Source: Myrica gale
Taxonomy: Eukaryota; Streptophyta; Magnoliopsida; Fagales; Myricaceae
Length of the DNA: 64,000 bases
Assembly: GCA_963930655.1 (NCBI GenBank)
Contig: OZ005610.1
Location: 22,513,001 to 22,577,000 of the forward strand
Direction of reading: 5' to 3'
Position numbers and translations under genes: made by a program. The notes under the pieces are model-generated. The model searched no databases and was not told where the DNA came from. It was given only the letters and a program-made list of their open reading frames with translations. This document shows, in pieces, positions 1 to 11,142 of this stretch. Position 1 is the first letter of the stretch. Each line of letters starts with the position of its first letter.

Positions 1-871
1 CTTAGGACCAGTCTAAATTCATATTTCTTTAATAGAGTGAAATAAGGCGTATGGGACACCTTACAAAAAATAAATATGCTTACATTCTCCCCTTGTCCCC
101 ATACACCTATAAAACAAAAATAAGAACCTTCAAAGAATATTTCCAAGTATTGAAAAACATAGTTAGTGAAGAATTTTTCATAGAAACCAAATCACAATGT
201 AAGAAACAACTTCAACATAACATCAAACTTTGGAAACAAGACTATTTTGAAATCACAAGTTGTTCTTCATCAAGAAGAATAAGAACATTACACAGAATCA
301 AATTCCTTCATGGATTCAAGAATTCTTTTTGAAAACAAGATTTACAAACAAACTTTTTGGAAGATGTCGAAAGCTTTTGAATCGAAAAAAATACAAGCTA
401 AACTTTACCTCTAACAAAACCGAATTCCTCTTTTCCCAACTTCTCTTCTCTATTGCTTTCTCTCTTGATCTATGATTTCACTCACAAAATTCTCACTTGA
501 TGGTGCATCTCTTAATGGCCGATTTCTACCTCTATTTATAGGCAAAGGAAACTGATTTTCTCTTGACATTTGTCCAACCTATTTTAGCCTAGCATTGATT
601 CAACTTGGTAGAATCACCCATGTAGCTTGGGCACATCATTCTCACATTGCACCATTCTTTGACACCTCAAGAAACCTATGAAATGCCTTTGATTTATCGT
701 GCTTTAATAGGTCTAGGATAGCTTGGAGTCATCATCATCAAGTCCATCCGAAACTCTCATAGATTGCAAGCTAAATAATCATTTTACTTAAGATCAGTAT
801 AAACATATATCCTTTATAGGGTGAAATAAGGTGTATGAGACACCTTACATAACGTAAATATGCTAACATAT
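1..871. repeat. Region bounded by two ~85 bp direct repeats
   Basis: The first ~85 bases and bases ~788-871 are about 80% alike and in the same orientation. Both contain a small palindrome: AAGGCGT..ACACCTT at 45-63 and AAGGTGT..ACACCTT at 828-848. Both continue into a shared AAATATGCT(T/A)ACAT stretch. Between them lies AT-rich DNA with no coding potential I trust. The spacing and same orientation would suit terminal repeats of a degraded element or a local duplication, but the left copy is cut by the window edge, so true ends and any target duplication cannot be judged. Confidence 0.5.
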
Positions 872-1725
872 TGTAGTGCAGCACTTGGCTCTAATCTAAG
901 TTATTAACTTCTAGTGAAAAGAATAGCAAGTGTATTGTATAATGTCTTTGTTTGGTAAGTACGTGTATTGTATAATGTATCAATACTATTTATACAAACC
1001 GTCGTCGTACTGCGGATTTTATTGAAAGCATAGGTGCGACAGAGATGTTTCTGACGTGGAAAGATAGGAGGAGTCCTGTAATTCTGTGGAGACAAGTATT
1101 TTGCACATATATGCTAGAATATGGAATATGGGCGGCGGATTAGATGGACCTGCATGGCACCACAGCCCTAATATCATTATTCAAAAGGAAAGTTGCAGGA
1201 AAATGAACATTCCCGCTCACGAATAGCCTCAAAAGATGAGGTAGACAGCGGCCCCCTAATAGTCGACGATGATGGATAACATCCAGTCAGATACTTTGCA
1301 GGGGTTGGACTGATAAGCACGTAAAAATGACAGGCAATGCTACAGGTTCATGATTTGATGCCAGAGGAGTTGATTGCAATGGGTCACCATGAGTTTTTTA
1401 GTCAACACGTACAGAAAATATTGAAGCACAAATGACGTAGGTTGTGTCCATTCTCTAAGACAGCCGATAAACAAACAGTAGTCTTTTGGTCTGATCTGCA
1501 ATGATATCCACACACATAATAGGAAGAAAAATTTATATCAATAAGCATTCTACATGATGCTCATACCCCTCTAGAGTCAAATCCGCATGGAAGGAACACT
1601 AAGATGGGAAGGAAGGGTCATTGGTTGGCCACACCCTCCTGGAAATCGGAAGATAAACTAAAAAAATAATTCGGTTGCCAGAAAAAGCACCTAATAAACA
1701 CCACACACACACTGGTCATTTTAGC
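872..1725. other. Intergenic, nothing recognised
   Basis: AT-rich sequence with only short chance reading frames. I see no conserved protein, repeat family or RNA gene. It lies downstream of the minus-strand TCTP gene. Confidence 0.5.
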
Positions 1726-1736
1726 AATTTTCATAT

Positions 1737-1742
1737 TTTATT
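1737..1742 (-). terminator. Possible polyadenylation signal of TCTP
   Basis: On the minus strand this reads AATAAA, about 205 bases after the TCTP stop codon, a plausible 3'UTR length for a plant gene. There is no other support. Confidence 0.4.
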
Positions 1743-1945
1743 CCCCAACAGAGGTATGTATATAAATCCTCTCAATGTCACCAACACAAAAAAATAGAAC
1801 ATCCCAAAACCAAAACTCTTAGGAGACACTATACCTTCATCCTCAACTGACATCGAAGAAACTAGGGAAAGAAAATACTATATAACTTAGAACCAGTACC
1901 CCATAGAACATCACCAGAGTAAAGCTTGGTTTGATTGGCCAATGT

Positions 1946-3925
1946 TTAACACTTGACTTCCTTCAATCCATAAGCGAAGTAGATAAAAGTCGGATCTGTA
2001 GCACCTTCCTTGTAGTATGCAAAGACCAAACTGCCATCATCATGCATGCTTTCACCCACAAAACTGGCACACGTAAGAGTCAACTAATTAACACAATTTT
2101 CCCAGAGACACGAAAACTAGAAGATCAATACAGGTAAGAGCAGGAAGCACATACAATTGGAGGTCACTAAGCTTTGAAAGGAGGAACTTGGTTGCTGCCT
2201 CAATGTGCTTCTTAAACTCATCTTGCTTCTCTGGCTCCAATTTGGCTGTCAGATTCTTAATGTACCTCTTCATGTATGTGACAAATTGCTTCTTGTCAAA
2301 AGAAGGTTGTTCCTGAAAATCACACAAAGCACTTGTTTGAAATCCAGAGGAGGAACATCGATAAGATAATGGCGACTAAAAACAGTAAGATTTCTCACCT
2401 GAAGCCTAAAGGTATCTACAATGTCAACAACCTTGACAGTTTGGTCATCAACACCTTCATCCTCACCTGCACCTTCTGCAGAAGGGTTAGCCCCAATGTC
2501 TACATCAACAGCTCCTTGCACAACCCACTGCAAAATAACAAGTTAAAGGTCATCTAATTACACTACACAGTCTTCTCTTCTTTTTCTTTTTTTTTTGCAG
2601 GCATGTGCATTTCATGCTCGCACACAGACCCATCCCTCAGAAACAGAAACACTAATATGACACCAACAACTGTGGACAACAAAAATCAATGACCTAACAC
2701 ATGAAAGATCCAACCTTTCCTTCCACTTCCCACAGCATCCCATTCTCGATTTCCTTGTATGGGAATGAATCCGAGAGAAGCTCATCACCGGCAGTCAGTT
2801 TATTTATCACCGACAATCCAATACTCCAGATGTGTATTCAGGAAAATAACTAAAGAGTAATGTATCCTCATAAAGGTACCATAAGAAAACCACAAACAAA
2901 CAAATATTAATAACATAGGGAAGTTAGCAACCGCAGGAAAAAACCTTTAACCATTCACTCCCCAACCCACAATGGACGGCATATAAATTATAACTTTGAT
3001 TGGCACACAATGAATAACCGCTTCTGATACTATAGACTCTACTACCGCTGGCTGCCCACCATACTTAAAGCAGCCAGGAAAAGTACTATCAAATACACCC
3101 TAACTACAATACACGTAAAAAACCTTATAACACAAACCACGTCATCCTTATTTGCCAACCACGAAATCATTTACCATAAGTACATAGGAATGAAGAGTCG
3201 ATGAGTAAAAAGCCAATCCCAAGTAAACTGAAGGTAAAGAAAACGCTCACAACTTTGAACTCAATTGTTCGTTTTTATTAGTTTTACAAAATTTAGAAGC
3301 TCAAACCAACTCATACCACATATCATATTATGCCAATTGCTCAATATCCACTGTATACAGAGAAGGTACAACAAAAAGCACACAGCGACGAAGGTTAAAA
3401 ACTTGAAATTCCAATTTGAGCCTGTCCACCTCCCATCAGTTTCTCAACATCCAATCAGACCATTAGTTAGAAGATGGGAAGACAGCAGCTTTAACACCAC
3501 AAGTTAAGGGAAAAATTTAGACAAAGAAAGACCAACTTTATTAGATCCGATCTATTGAGTGCCAAATACCCCCCGCCCCCCCCGAAAAAAAGATTAAAGA
3601 TGAGAGAATCAGCTTAATATTTGCGCTTCAATTAGCTTATACATCGAAAAAAAAAATCACACTTTAAACGCTTTTCCATTAGCTGCGTTCAAACTATCGA
3701 AAATTCTACGTCGAAGCAAGCAGCACACAACATTGTAAACATCATAGAAAACCTTCAACTCTCAAATTTGTAAATAAAACCATATGAAACCATACAAACC
3801 ATTCGAAACAAAAAGGCTAAAATTGAAGAAAACAAAATATAAAAATAAAAAGACAAAGACATAATAAAAAGAAAGAGACAGAGACACAAAATTTTACCTG
3901 TGAGAAGATCCTGGTAAAGGAGCAT
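1946..3925 (-). CDS. TCTP: Translationally controlled tumor protein (TCTP), five exons
   Basis: Coding exons are 3898-3925, 2715-2788, 2399-2527, 2155-2312 and 1946-2063, giving 168 residues, the usual plant TCTP length. The protein starts [18 protein letters not shown], carries the TCTP signature IGANPSAEG at residues 45-53 and ends [14 protein letters not shown] is a cytosolic Mss4-like fold protein; in plants and animals it is linked to growth control and TOR/Rheb-type signalling and binds calcium and tubulin. All donors are GT and three of four acceptors are AG. The acceptor of intron 1 reads CG at 2789-2790, and no nearby AG restores the frame. Upstream AG use gives an early stop, and the downstream AGs at 2781-2782 and within exon 2 shift the frame. 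The gene is therefore either rarely spliced (GT-CG), mutated, or carries a base error. Identity of the family is certain; function of this copy is not. Confidence 0.93.
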
Positions 3926-4048
3926 GGTTGCAGATTTGATTTTCTTGTGTTTTTGGAATCTAATGGAAGTTTGCGAGAAAACTAAAAAGCACAGAAGCAA
4001 ACTGGAAGCGTGAGAGCGTGAGGGAGTTTCCGGTGCTCAGAGGCGGTG

Positions 4049-4063
4049 GATATATATATACAG
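4049..4063 (-). promoter_or_regulatory. TATA box of TCTP
   Basis: A run reading TATATATATA on the minus strand lies about 125 bases upstream of the TCTP start codon. This leaves room for a 5'UTR of roughly 90-100 bases. A simple-repeat origin is possible. Confidence 0.5.
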
Positions 4064-4099
4064 AGGGAGGTCTAACCGGAATATGATTTGGGAGGAGTA

Positions 4100-4730
4100 T
4101 GAAATTAACAAACTAGGTCCGTATTTGTTCTAAATTCCAGTGGCATCCACTTACAACTTCAGTGGGAGTAGATGTTCGGTTGGTTAGTTTTTTGAGAATT
4201 TTTTGTGTTTTAAAAATTTTTAGGTGATGTTAATTTTATTGGTATTCGTGCGGTAGTTATTTTTAGGCGTGTTAAAAATATATTCGGTTTGTGCATTCTC
4301 AAGATTCAAGAAATCCTGAGAATACATACGAACCGAAACGCCCCTAAAAGAGTCAAACTGGTGGTGCAATCTATAAGAAAACAAAACTAAAAAACAGGTG
4401 GTGCTCAAAATACTTTAAAATAGGCCTTATTCTATCAAAATTGCAGTGATATCCTCCAGTATATTCGTTTTTTTTATGGAGAAAAACCTCCAGTTTCTTA
4501 CTGATACAATATTTGTGATATTCATTTTTAATAAAATCAGTATTTAGGGTATAATTTAAATTAATTGGTTTGATCTATTTTTAGACATATAAATCCTTTT
4601 ATATTTTAAAAATTGATTTGTTAAAAGTGAAAATTACAGAGACTGTATTAGTAATCAAACTCGATTAATTCATGTCAAAATTAGGGCCAATATAGCTTTA
4701 TTAGGCGGCTCTGATATGATTCACATGAAA
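4100..4730. other. AT-rich intergenic spacer
   Basis: No gene recognised. It separates the TCTP promoter from the first unit of the cysteine-rich peptide triplication. Confidence 0.5.
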
Positions 4731-5163
4731 CGTGTTAGGAGTCTTGGCATTGACTAATTGTAGCGAATATGATTGAACTCTTATGTAAAAGAAATCGACG
4801 TAATACGTTAGACGTTGGTGCAAATGATGCAGAGACTGGAAGCCGCTGTTAAAAACAAGAGGGTGGGGGCCTGTGGGCTTGCCCAATTCAAATTTCAAGC
4901 AAGCGGATTGCTCGGGTAAAAGAATGTGGGAAATTTTACTTTATAAGGTTCGGCATTGTCGTGTAGTGGCTGCGAATATCCGCTGCATGTGGGACATATT
5001 CCTTTTGAAAGCTCAGTGAGATAAGAATAAAGGTAGGACAACAACTTTGACCCTTTATTTCCTTTCAGAAAGGGTGAGGTCCTAGCAAGGGCAACCCCAA
5101 ATGACCGTCCCACTTTCGCGACTTCAAGCACTGATCTATGATTAGGAAAAGAGAAAAGCATCA

Positions 5164-5187
5164 ATATATATATATATATATATATAT
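5164..5187. repeat. (TA)n microsatellite
   Basis: A run of about 11 TA units. Similar short TA runs lie at 5327-5346, 5719-5738, 16480-16506 and 19389-19418. Confidence 0.9.
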
Positions 5188-5926
5188 GAATCAAGGGGTG
5201 GAATCATTAGGAATATGTTCGAGTTTGATAAAATGGGCAAAGTTTGTTGCTCAAACAAAATTAATAAAAAGGAAAAAAAACATTTAAATATTTTGAATAA
5301 GTGCACAATAAGGTCTAATAATTTGAGTATATATATATATATATATGAACAATGTATGGGATTCTATCCAAAACACAATTTCGAAAGTAGGGATAAATCT
5401 TCGAAACATATTTACCCATTAATGGGCTCTAAACGAAGAGGAAGTATTCAATTTCTCACTGATCTTCATAATTGGATAGTCGAGCTGGTAATTGGGCACA
5501 AAAAAAACTCATGTAATTACGGATGTGGAAAGAAATCAGAGTACGTATAAGGCACTTCTCTTTCTCAATTCAAACAAAGTAAAACACAAACGTAAATAGC
5601 GAAGCATTTCTTCTCGCAGCAATCGTAGCATGTCTAGGCATAAGCTTCTCCTTTTTCAATATCTGCACATATCCAAACAATATCATTAGAATCTTTGACA
5701 AGTAATTAAGGATATATAGACATATATATATATATATATCAACCGCTTTATATGATTCCGTCCGAAGAGATTAATTCTAAATCTTACATAGTTCTACTGA
5801 CCATGTATATATAGGATGCGTGACATCATAAATGTATCCTAGATTTTGGGAAATGTTCCAACCAAAACTGATCTATATATTCTTTGCTGTTTAGTAAATG
5901 CACGATTTTTTGTTTTGTTTTTTTGC

Positions 5927-6408
5927 TTAATATACTGTCCCTGTAGTTTAATATTTTCCTAAAAATACCCTTAGGGTAATTTTTGTTATCCCGCTACCCC
6001 TGTGGTATTCCCATTTTTCCCGTTATACCCCTCATGCAATATTCCGTCTATTTTTGGACTGAAATTGATGACGTGGACCAATTGACCACGTCACATCCAA
6101 TTAAACTGCAACACGTGTCTTTAACTGTTGACTGAGCAAAATTTTTTTACACCTATATATCCATGTCACTCTCCCCATGATAGTTTACCGAAATGTCAGT
6201 CAGCAATTAAGGACACGTGTTGCAGTTTAATTGGATGTGAAGTTGTCAACTGGTCCACGTCATCATTTTCATCCAAAAATAGACGGAATATTGCAGGAGG
6301 AGTATAACGGGGAAAAGGGGAATACCACAGTAGTAGCTGGACAACAAAAATTACCCTAAGGGTATTTCTGAGAAAACATTAAACCACATGGGCACGTGTG
6401 TATATTAA
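5927..6408. mobile_element. Foldback MITE with ~190 bp inverted arms
   Basis: The left arm (about 5927-6122) and right arm (about 6209-6408) are near-perfect reverse complements around a ~85 bp loop. Shared blocks include ACCCTTAGGGTAATTTTTGTT, CAATATTCCGTCTATTTTTGG and CAATTAAACTGCAACACGTGT in reverse complement. Both ends read TTAATATA. The arms contain CACGTG-like sequences. There is no coding sequence; it is non-autonomous and its superfamily is not settled. The hairpin would be very stable if transcribed. Confidence 0.85.
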
Positions 6409-6699
6409 ACTCTCTTTTTTTCGTGAGATGAGAGACTTTGGACTAAAACTTTTGGTATATATATGTTCGAATTTTGTGTAGTAAATTTTCTGAGTTGGGC
6501 GCGCGAAACTCGATCGTCGCGAACACTGACACTAACATTTTGAAGCATAAAACATAAAAAAACACACACACACACGTATATATATAGACGCACACATGCA
6601 CATAGAGTGAGAGAGAGAAGCGCTGAAAAACGCTTGTGCAGTTTTGAAGTCGGTGCTAGCTCATTAATACCTCTAAGACAGACAGATCAATGAGGGCCG

Positions 6700-7004
6700 A
6701 ATAACTAAGGGCATTTCATCTTGCAAACTCTGCGACGTACACATTTTTTCGAAGGCACTCGTTAATCCCTTGCAGTGTTTTTCAAAGCAATCCATAATGA
6801 GAAAACACTGGTTGGCGTATTCAAAAGGAAGTTCAGGAGAGGGAATGTGGTGTTGATCTTTGTGTTCGTGACGGCGATGAAGCCACGGTAGACGGCTAGA
6901 CGCATGTCGTTGGCCTGCGCTACCTCCGAGGGCACAACTATAAGAAGCACAACCTGCAGCACTGTTGCTACAATATTTGATCTTCTCACATTGTTTCTAT
7001 CCAT
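6700..7004 (-). pseudogene. Frameshifted copy of the secreted cysteine-rich peptide
   Basis: This is the left paralogue of the intact gene at 10760-11071. The reading frame opens with MDRNNVRRSNIVATVLQVV and a hydrophobic signal segment ending SEVAQAND, as in the intact gene. A first indel, between the ATGCGTCTAG region and the CGCCGTCACG stretch, moves the conserved PELPFEYANQC..CFEKHCKG part into another frame. A second shift, one base net in the A-run after FEK, moves the final cysteines (VCKMKC) into a third frame, which ends in TAG. The cysteine-rich part cannot be made from one frame. TATAAATA is still present upstream (7107-7114). Confidence 0.75.
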
Positions 7005-7106
7005 ATATTACCCCGGCTATACCTATATATAATATATGCTTGGGATATATATATCTTTCACGTGTGGGAATTTTGTGTGGTATTTGGAGGTTCGATACAA
7101 GTCCAC

Positions 7107-7114
7107 TATTTATA
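7107..7114 (-). promoter_or_regulatory. TATA box, copy 1 of the cysteine-rich peptide
   Basis: The minus strand reads TATAAATA about 100 bases upstream of the start codon. The same box sits in the same context in copies 2 and 3. Confidence 0.65.
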
Positions 7115-7244
7115 AGAGATCTATTAAGCATTTCATCACCTTATGGTTGGTGAAAATTCCAAACTAAAATGTGTACTTAAAATAAAATTTTGATTTGGAC
7201 AATGAGCCATTGAAAAAGAATGACAAACTAGGAAGACAAACGCT

Positions 7245-7445
7245 AAGTTTGGATGGACAAATTTTGTTAAAGATATGTAGATTATGTTGAGATTGGTGAA
7301 AAAATTGTTGCAGTTTGTAAAAAGGTATTGAAGTTTGTAAAAAGTTATTTAAATTTGTAAAAATTGGGATCTGTAAAAATGTATTGGAATCAGTGAAAAA
7401 GTAGTTGTGAATTTTAAAAAAAAATTATTTTGACATCCAAAATAA
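7245..7445. repeat. AT-rich dispersed repeat ('TTTGTAAAAA..GTATTGGAA')
   Basis: Short degenerate phrases such as GTTTGTAAAAAGTTATT and GTAAAAATGTATTGGAAT recur here. Related blocks lie at about 36830-37080 (reverse), 38405-38590, 52970-53170, 55370-55445, 56400-56720 and 61365-61500. This looks like an old MITE-type family; no clean ends are visible. Confidence 0.5.
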
Positions 7446-8367
7446 GCTAATTTTAAGATATGAAACTATTGGATAAAGGAATGTGTCATCCTAATAAATG
7501 TATAAAATAATTAGTAATTACCTAATAACTTTCTTTAGACTTTTAAGTGAAGTATTAGAATGAGTGAAATGTTAATTTTGTGTCGATGGGTAAGTTCTGT
7601 CGACCCTTAAATTAGCTGGCTAGTTAAATTGAGAGGAACAAGTGTTTATGGCCTGGTAATTAGGTCAAAAAATTCAAAAATCTAATGTAAAGCTTGAAAC
7701 CTATTATAAGTAATTATAAGCCATACGCTTAGAAAAAAAAGTAATTATAAGCCATATGTGCCCTTTTTGACTTTTCTCTCGAAGTATGAAAGAGCCACAA
7801 TGTAAATAGGGAGGCTTTTGAATGAAGCCATGTGTGGTCTTAATCATTTACAAAGAGTACTTCTCTTACAAGTTCTTTACAATTTTTGTTCAAAAGCCTA
7901 GCTGCTTGAATTCATGATTAATTTAATGTGTAAGGGTGAAATCAATTGTTGTAGCGACTGGTAGATTGTGGAACGTACTAAAGGTAGGTAAGATTAGTTC
8001 TTTGTTTTGCACTAGTGTACGTACCCAATTAGAGAGAACCAATTCATGATATGGTGAATAAAAGATCATATTAGTTGAAAACAAACAAGAGACAATACGA
8101 TATTTATATGACATGTGTTCGTTGCATGAAACCTAATTATAATGGACGAAATTTCCATTTACAATTAAGTTGGAGAAAATATATTTATGATTTACATTTC
8201 GATGTACATGAACTGATCACAAAGTGGGCAGCATCGACTTCAACATTGGCCGGGCTCCATCCCAATCTCTGAAATCGTCTGCCCATTAGTTCCACAGCAG
8301 ATCGGGACCCTCTAAATGAACTTTGTTTCTGTGTTTTTTTTCCATCGGTCTATTATTTATGGTTTCT

Positions 8368-8592
8368 AGCTCTATTAGAGTTAGTACCACATTGCTAAAG
8401 CAATGTGGGCTATAGACTTATAAATAAAGCCTCTATGTAATCGCATCCTTACACCAGTGAGTACACACATCTGTCCATTTGGGCCTTCCCACAGTGGATG
8501 TAAGGATGCGATTACATAGAGGCTTTATTTATAAATCTTTGATTGCAATAGCCCACATTGCTTTAGCAATGTGGGACTAACTCTAATAAGCT
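8368..8592. mobile_element. Palindromic MITE with nested hairpins
   Basis: The arms CTATTAGAGTTAGT..CC and GG..ACTAACTCTAATA, plus a ~60 bp block containing AAGCCTCTATGTAATCGCAT, are reverse complements around a centre near 8475. Each arm also holds its own perfect short palindrome (CCACATTGC-TAAA/TTTA-GCAATGTGG at 8388-8409 and 8551-8572). AGCTCTAT occurs on both sides (8368-8375 and 8589-8596) and may be the target duplication. It is non-coding. Confidence 0.8.
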
Positions 8593-8690
8593 CTATGTAT
8601 ATATCCTTGCCAAAAAAAAAACTTGGCAGCTGGTAGTATAAATTTCTGCTTATCAAGCGGAGTACCTTTATTTATTTTTTCCTTTAATTA

Positions 8691-9000
8691 CACTACAAAA
8701 AAAATGACTTTTGTGACAAAAATTTTTGTTACTAAAAGTATTAGTGACAAAATATTTTTGTCACGTCAGCGAAAGAACGTCATTAAATGTTTTTTTGTGA
8801 CAAAACTCAAATTTCGTCACAAAATTTTTAGTGACGAAATTTTTTTTTGTCACGAAGTGTAACCGATCGATCGGCAAAAAATAGATGATCAATCGGTATA
8901 GTTGATGATAGAACGGTTTATTTGTTGATAGATCGTCCACATATGCATTGTGGATGATAGAACAATTTATTTGATGATAGAACGTCCAAGGTGTTTATTT
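8691..9000. mobile_element. CACTA-type terminus remnant
   Basis: It begins CACTACAAAAAAAATGAC, matching the usual plant CACTA (En/Spm) terminal sequence, and is followed by short inverted and direct subterminal repeats of TTTTGTGAC/GTCAC up to ~8865. Repeats of GATGATAGAAC then run to ~8990. No transposase is attached and the other end is not clear. Confidence 0.55.
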
Positions 9001-9529
9001 AGAATAATAAAATTAAAATAAAAACCATAATGGAAGAGAATATTGAATTACTTCAACTAAAATACAAAAAATCAATATAGTTTTACATCAATACATTCTA
9101 AAAATTAAAATTAAAAAACATAACAATAGATTGTGTTCCATATGAAGCTTTAGATTTAGCTTCTTCCATCCATCTTTGTTAGTCTTTTTCTTTGGTTTCT
9201 CATCAGCCCAAGAGATCCAAATCTTGTACCAATGATAATAAACATGTTTTTCATAAACGAAAACATGTTATTAACACCTTGTCCAGGACAGTCCCACACT
9301 AATTAAGCATTGGTCATAGACCGACTTCAAAAAAAAAAACATCTCTTCCCTAGATATTAAATAGAATTTTTCAATATGAAACTAATTGGATTAATTGCAA
9401 GTTTCAAGACTTGAATTTGCAAAATGTGTTTTTTTGAAATATTATCACAAATACGAAATCCCACTGTCCTTTTTCTAAAATTCCACAACTGCTATTTTAT
9501 TTTCTTTTCTTTTCCAGAATATTACAGCA
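9001..9529. other. Gene-free spacer between units 1 and 2
   Basis: AT-rich with no recognisable gene; it may be the remainder of the neighbouring CACTA-like element. Confidence 0.4.
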
Positions 9530-10328
9530 ACTTTGACTAATTGTAGCGAATACGATATGGAACTATCATGTAAAGAAAATAGACTTAAAAACGTTATTAT
9601 ATATATATTATTAGGCTAATAGTATATTTATTCAATAATGTTATTAGTTCCAATTAGTAGGTCCTCTTATTATCCACCTCTAGAGCTCATACAAATCTTC
9701 CAAACATAAATCTCTCAGATTTACCCCAACTGATGGGTTCTAAACTACAGCTAAACATGATCATGAAGAGGAAGCTGTACGTATTAATATTCAAAGATCT
9801 TTTGCTATTTATTGGATAATCGAGCTGGAAATTGGGACAAGAGAAAAAAGGCATGTAATTCATTACAGTTGGACGTGGCAGCCAAAGAAATTTGTGTACT
9901 TATATAAAACACACGGATTTATTTCTCTTATTCTTCGTCGTAAATGATACAAAGGACTTCATTCCTTCTTTGAGTGTATATATATATATAACAAGGAACT
10001 TTTTTTTTTCTCACTCAAACATTAAAGTAAACAAAAACAAAAACAAAGTAGTATTTCTTCTCACAGAAGTCATAGCACATGTCTGGCATAAGCTTCTTCT
10101 TTTTCGATATCTGTCATATTCAAACAATTACATGATTAGAATCTTTTTTTTGGGAATTAATCAAGTAAACATCATTAGAACCTAGCTAATTCGCAAGTAA
10201 TTAAGGATAGATGCATGACAACATGATAATGCGTGTATATGATGCATGCCAATAATGCCATGATCATCATGCGCGCATGATATGTCCTAGATTTTAGGAA
10301 ATATTACAACCAACTGATCTATGTATAC

Positions 10329-10440
10329 ACTGTCGCTGCAAGAAATAATAAGCTTTTAAGCGATGACAAAACTCATTGCTAAAATAAAAAATTTCGCCGC
10401 TAAAACCCATGCAAAAGAAAATATGTTGCTTCCAGGCCAT
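10329..10440. mobile_element. Short CACTA-like fragment
   Basis: It starts CACTGTCGCTGCAAGAAA and carries GCGATGAC / CGCCGCTAAAA subterminal-type repeats. It is absent from the corresponding place in unit 1, near 5880. Confidence 0.4.
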
Positions 10441-10759
10441 TACATCATATTGCACGGGTAAATCCCATTAGTTATGATTAAAAAGTTTGTTCGCAATTAA
10501 GTATCATGATCTTACCAAGTACTAATTAAACCACCTCTTTAAATTGTTGCTAAAGGCACGACACAAAAGAGTTTCCAGTTTGGCGAAACTCGTCGCAAAC
10601 AGTACTGACACAACAGTAGTTGGAAGCATAAGACATAAAAACAATACATTAGATATACGCACAGAGAGTTAGACAGAAGCACCGATAAAAAAATCGTGTA
10701 CAAGCATAAAGATCGACGTACATTTCCAGTCGGTGCTCATTACTTGTAAGACAGAAAGA

Positions 10760-11071
10760 TCAAGGGCCGAATAACTTGGCGCATTTCGCATCGCAAAGTG
10801 CGCAACATGCCTTTTTTTCGAAGACACTCGTCATTCCCTTACAGTTTCTTTCAAAGCAATGCCGATAACACTGGTTGATGTTTTGAGGAGGAAGTTCAGA
10901 GGAGGAGGGAATGTGGTTTTTATGTTTGTGACGGCGGCCAAGCAGAGGCAGGCGATGGGGGATCCGTAGATCAGTACCCATGTGATCATTGGCCTGCGCT
11001 ACCTCCGAGATAACTATAAAAAGCACAAGTACCACTGTTGCTACAACTCTTCTCATACTGTTTCTATCCAT
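10760..11071 (-). CDS. Small secreted cysteine-rich peptide
   Basis: A single-exon frame of 103 residues. I start at MDRNSMRR rather than an upstream in-frame ATG, because this start directly opens a signal peptide (hydrophobic VVATVVLVLFIVI, likely cleavage after SEVAQA at about residue 27) and because copy 1 shares it. The predicted mature part, ~76 residues, has a basic linker with an RR pair (46-47) and His/Lys-rich residues. Seven cysteines sit at 68, 72, 77, 89, 90, 93 and 97, with spacing C-x3-C-x4-C-x11-CC-x2-C-x3-C. The compact cysteine core resembles plant thionin-like or other defence/signalling peptides in style, but I do not recognise the family. It is the only intact member of three tandem copies, with a TATA box at 11135-11142. 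An exported peptide is well supported; its role is unknown. Confidence 0.7.
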   Translation of the reverse strand: MDRNSMRRVVATVVLVLFIVISEVAQANDHMGTDLRIPHRLPLLGRRHKHKNHIPSSSELPPQNINQCYRHCFERNCKGMTSVFEKKACCALCDAKCAKLFGP

Positions 11072-11134
11072 TGCTCCTATCTCTATATGCTTATCTTTCA
11101 TGTGTGGTAATTTGGAAGATCGATACAAGTCCGC

Positions 11135-11142
11135 TATTTATA
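11135..11142 (-). promoter_or_regulatory. TATA box of the intact cysteine-rich peptide gene
   Basis: The minus strand reads TATAAATA 64 bases upstream of the chosen ATG. It is conserved in all three tandem copies. Confidence 0.7.

Larger units (their letters stand above)
4735..8235. repeat. Tandem unit 1 of the cysteine-rich peptide locus
   Basis: Segments of this unit match unit 2 (9530-12120) in the same order: TGACTAATTGTAGCGAATA near 4750 and 9537; the GCATGTCT(A/G)GGCATAAGCTTCT block near 5630 and 10078; the peptide gene itself; its TATA box; and the GAAGTATG(A/G)AAGAGCCA block near 7780 and 11555. It is longer than unit 2 because of inserted DNA, including the foldback element at 5927-6408. 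Confidence 0.7.

Noticed and set aside
3755..4000. 81-codon minus-strand frame over the TCTP start
   Set aside because: Only its short [10 protein letters not shown] part is coding (exon 1); the rest is 5'UTR and read-through into intron 1.
5164..5187. TA runs as TATA boxes of nearby genes
   Set aside because: They are simple microsatellites with no start site or gene at a sensible distance.
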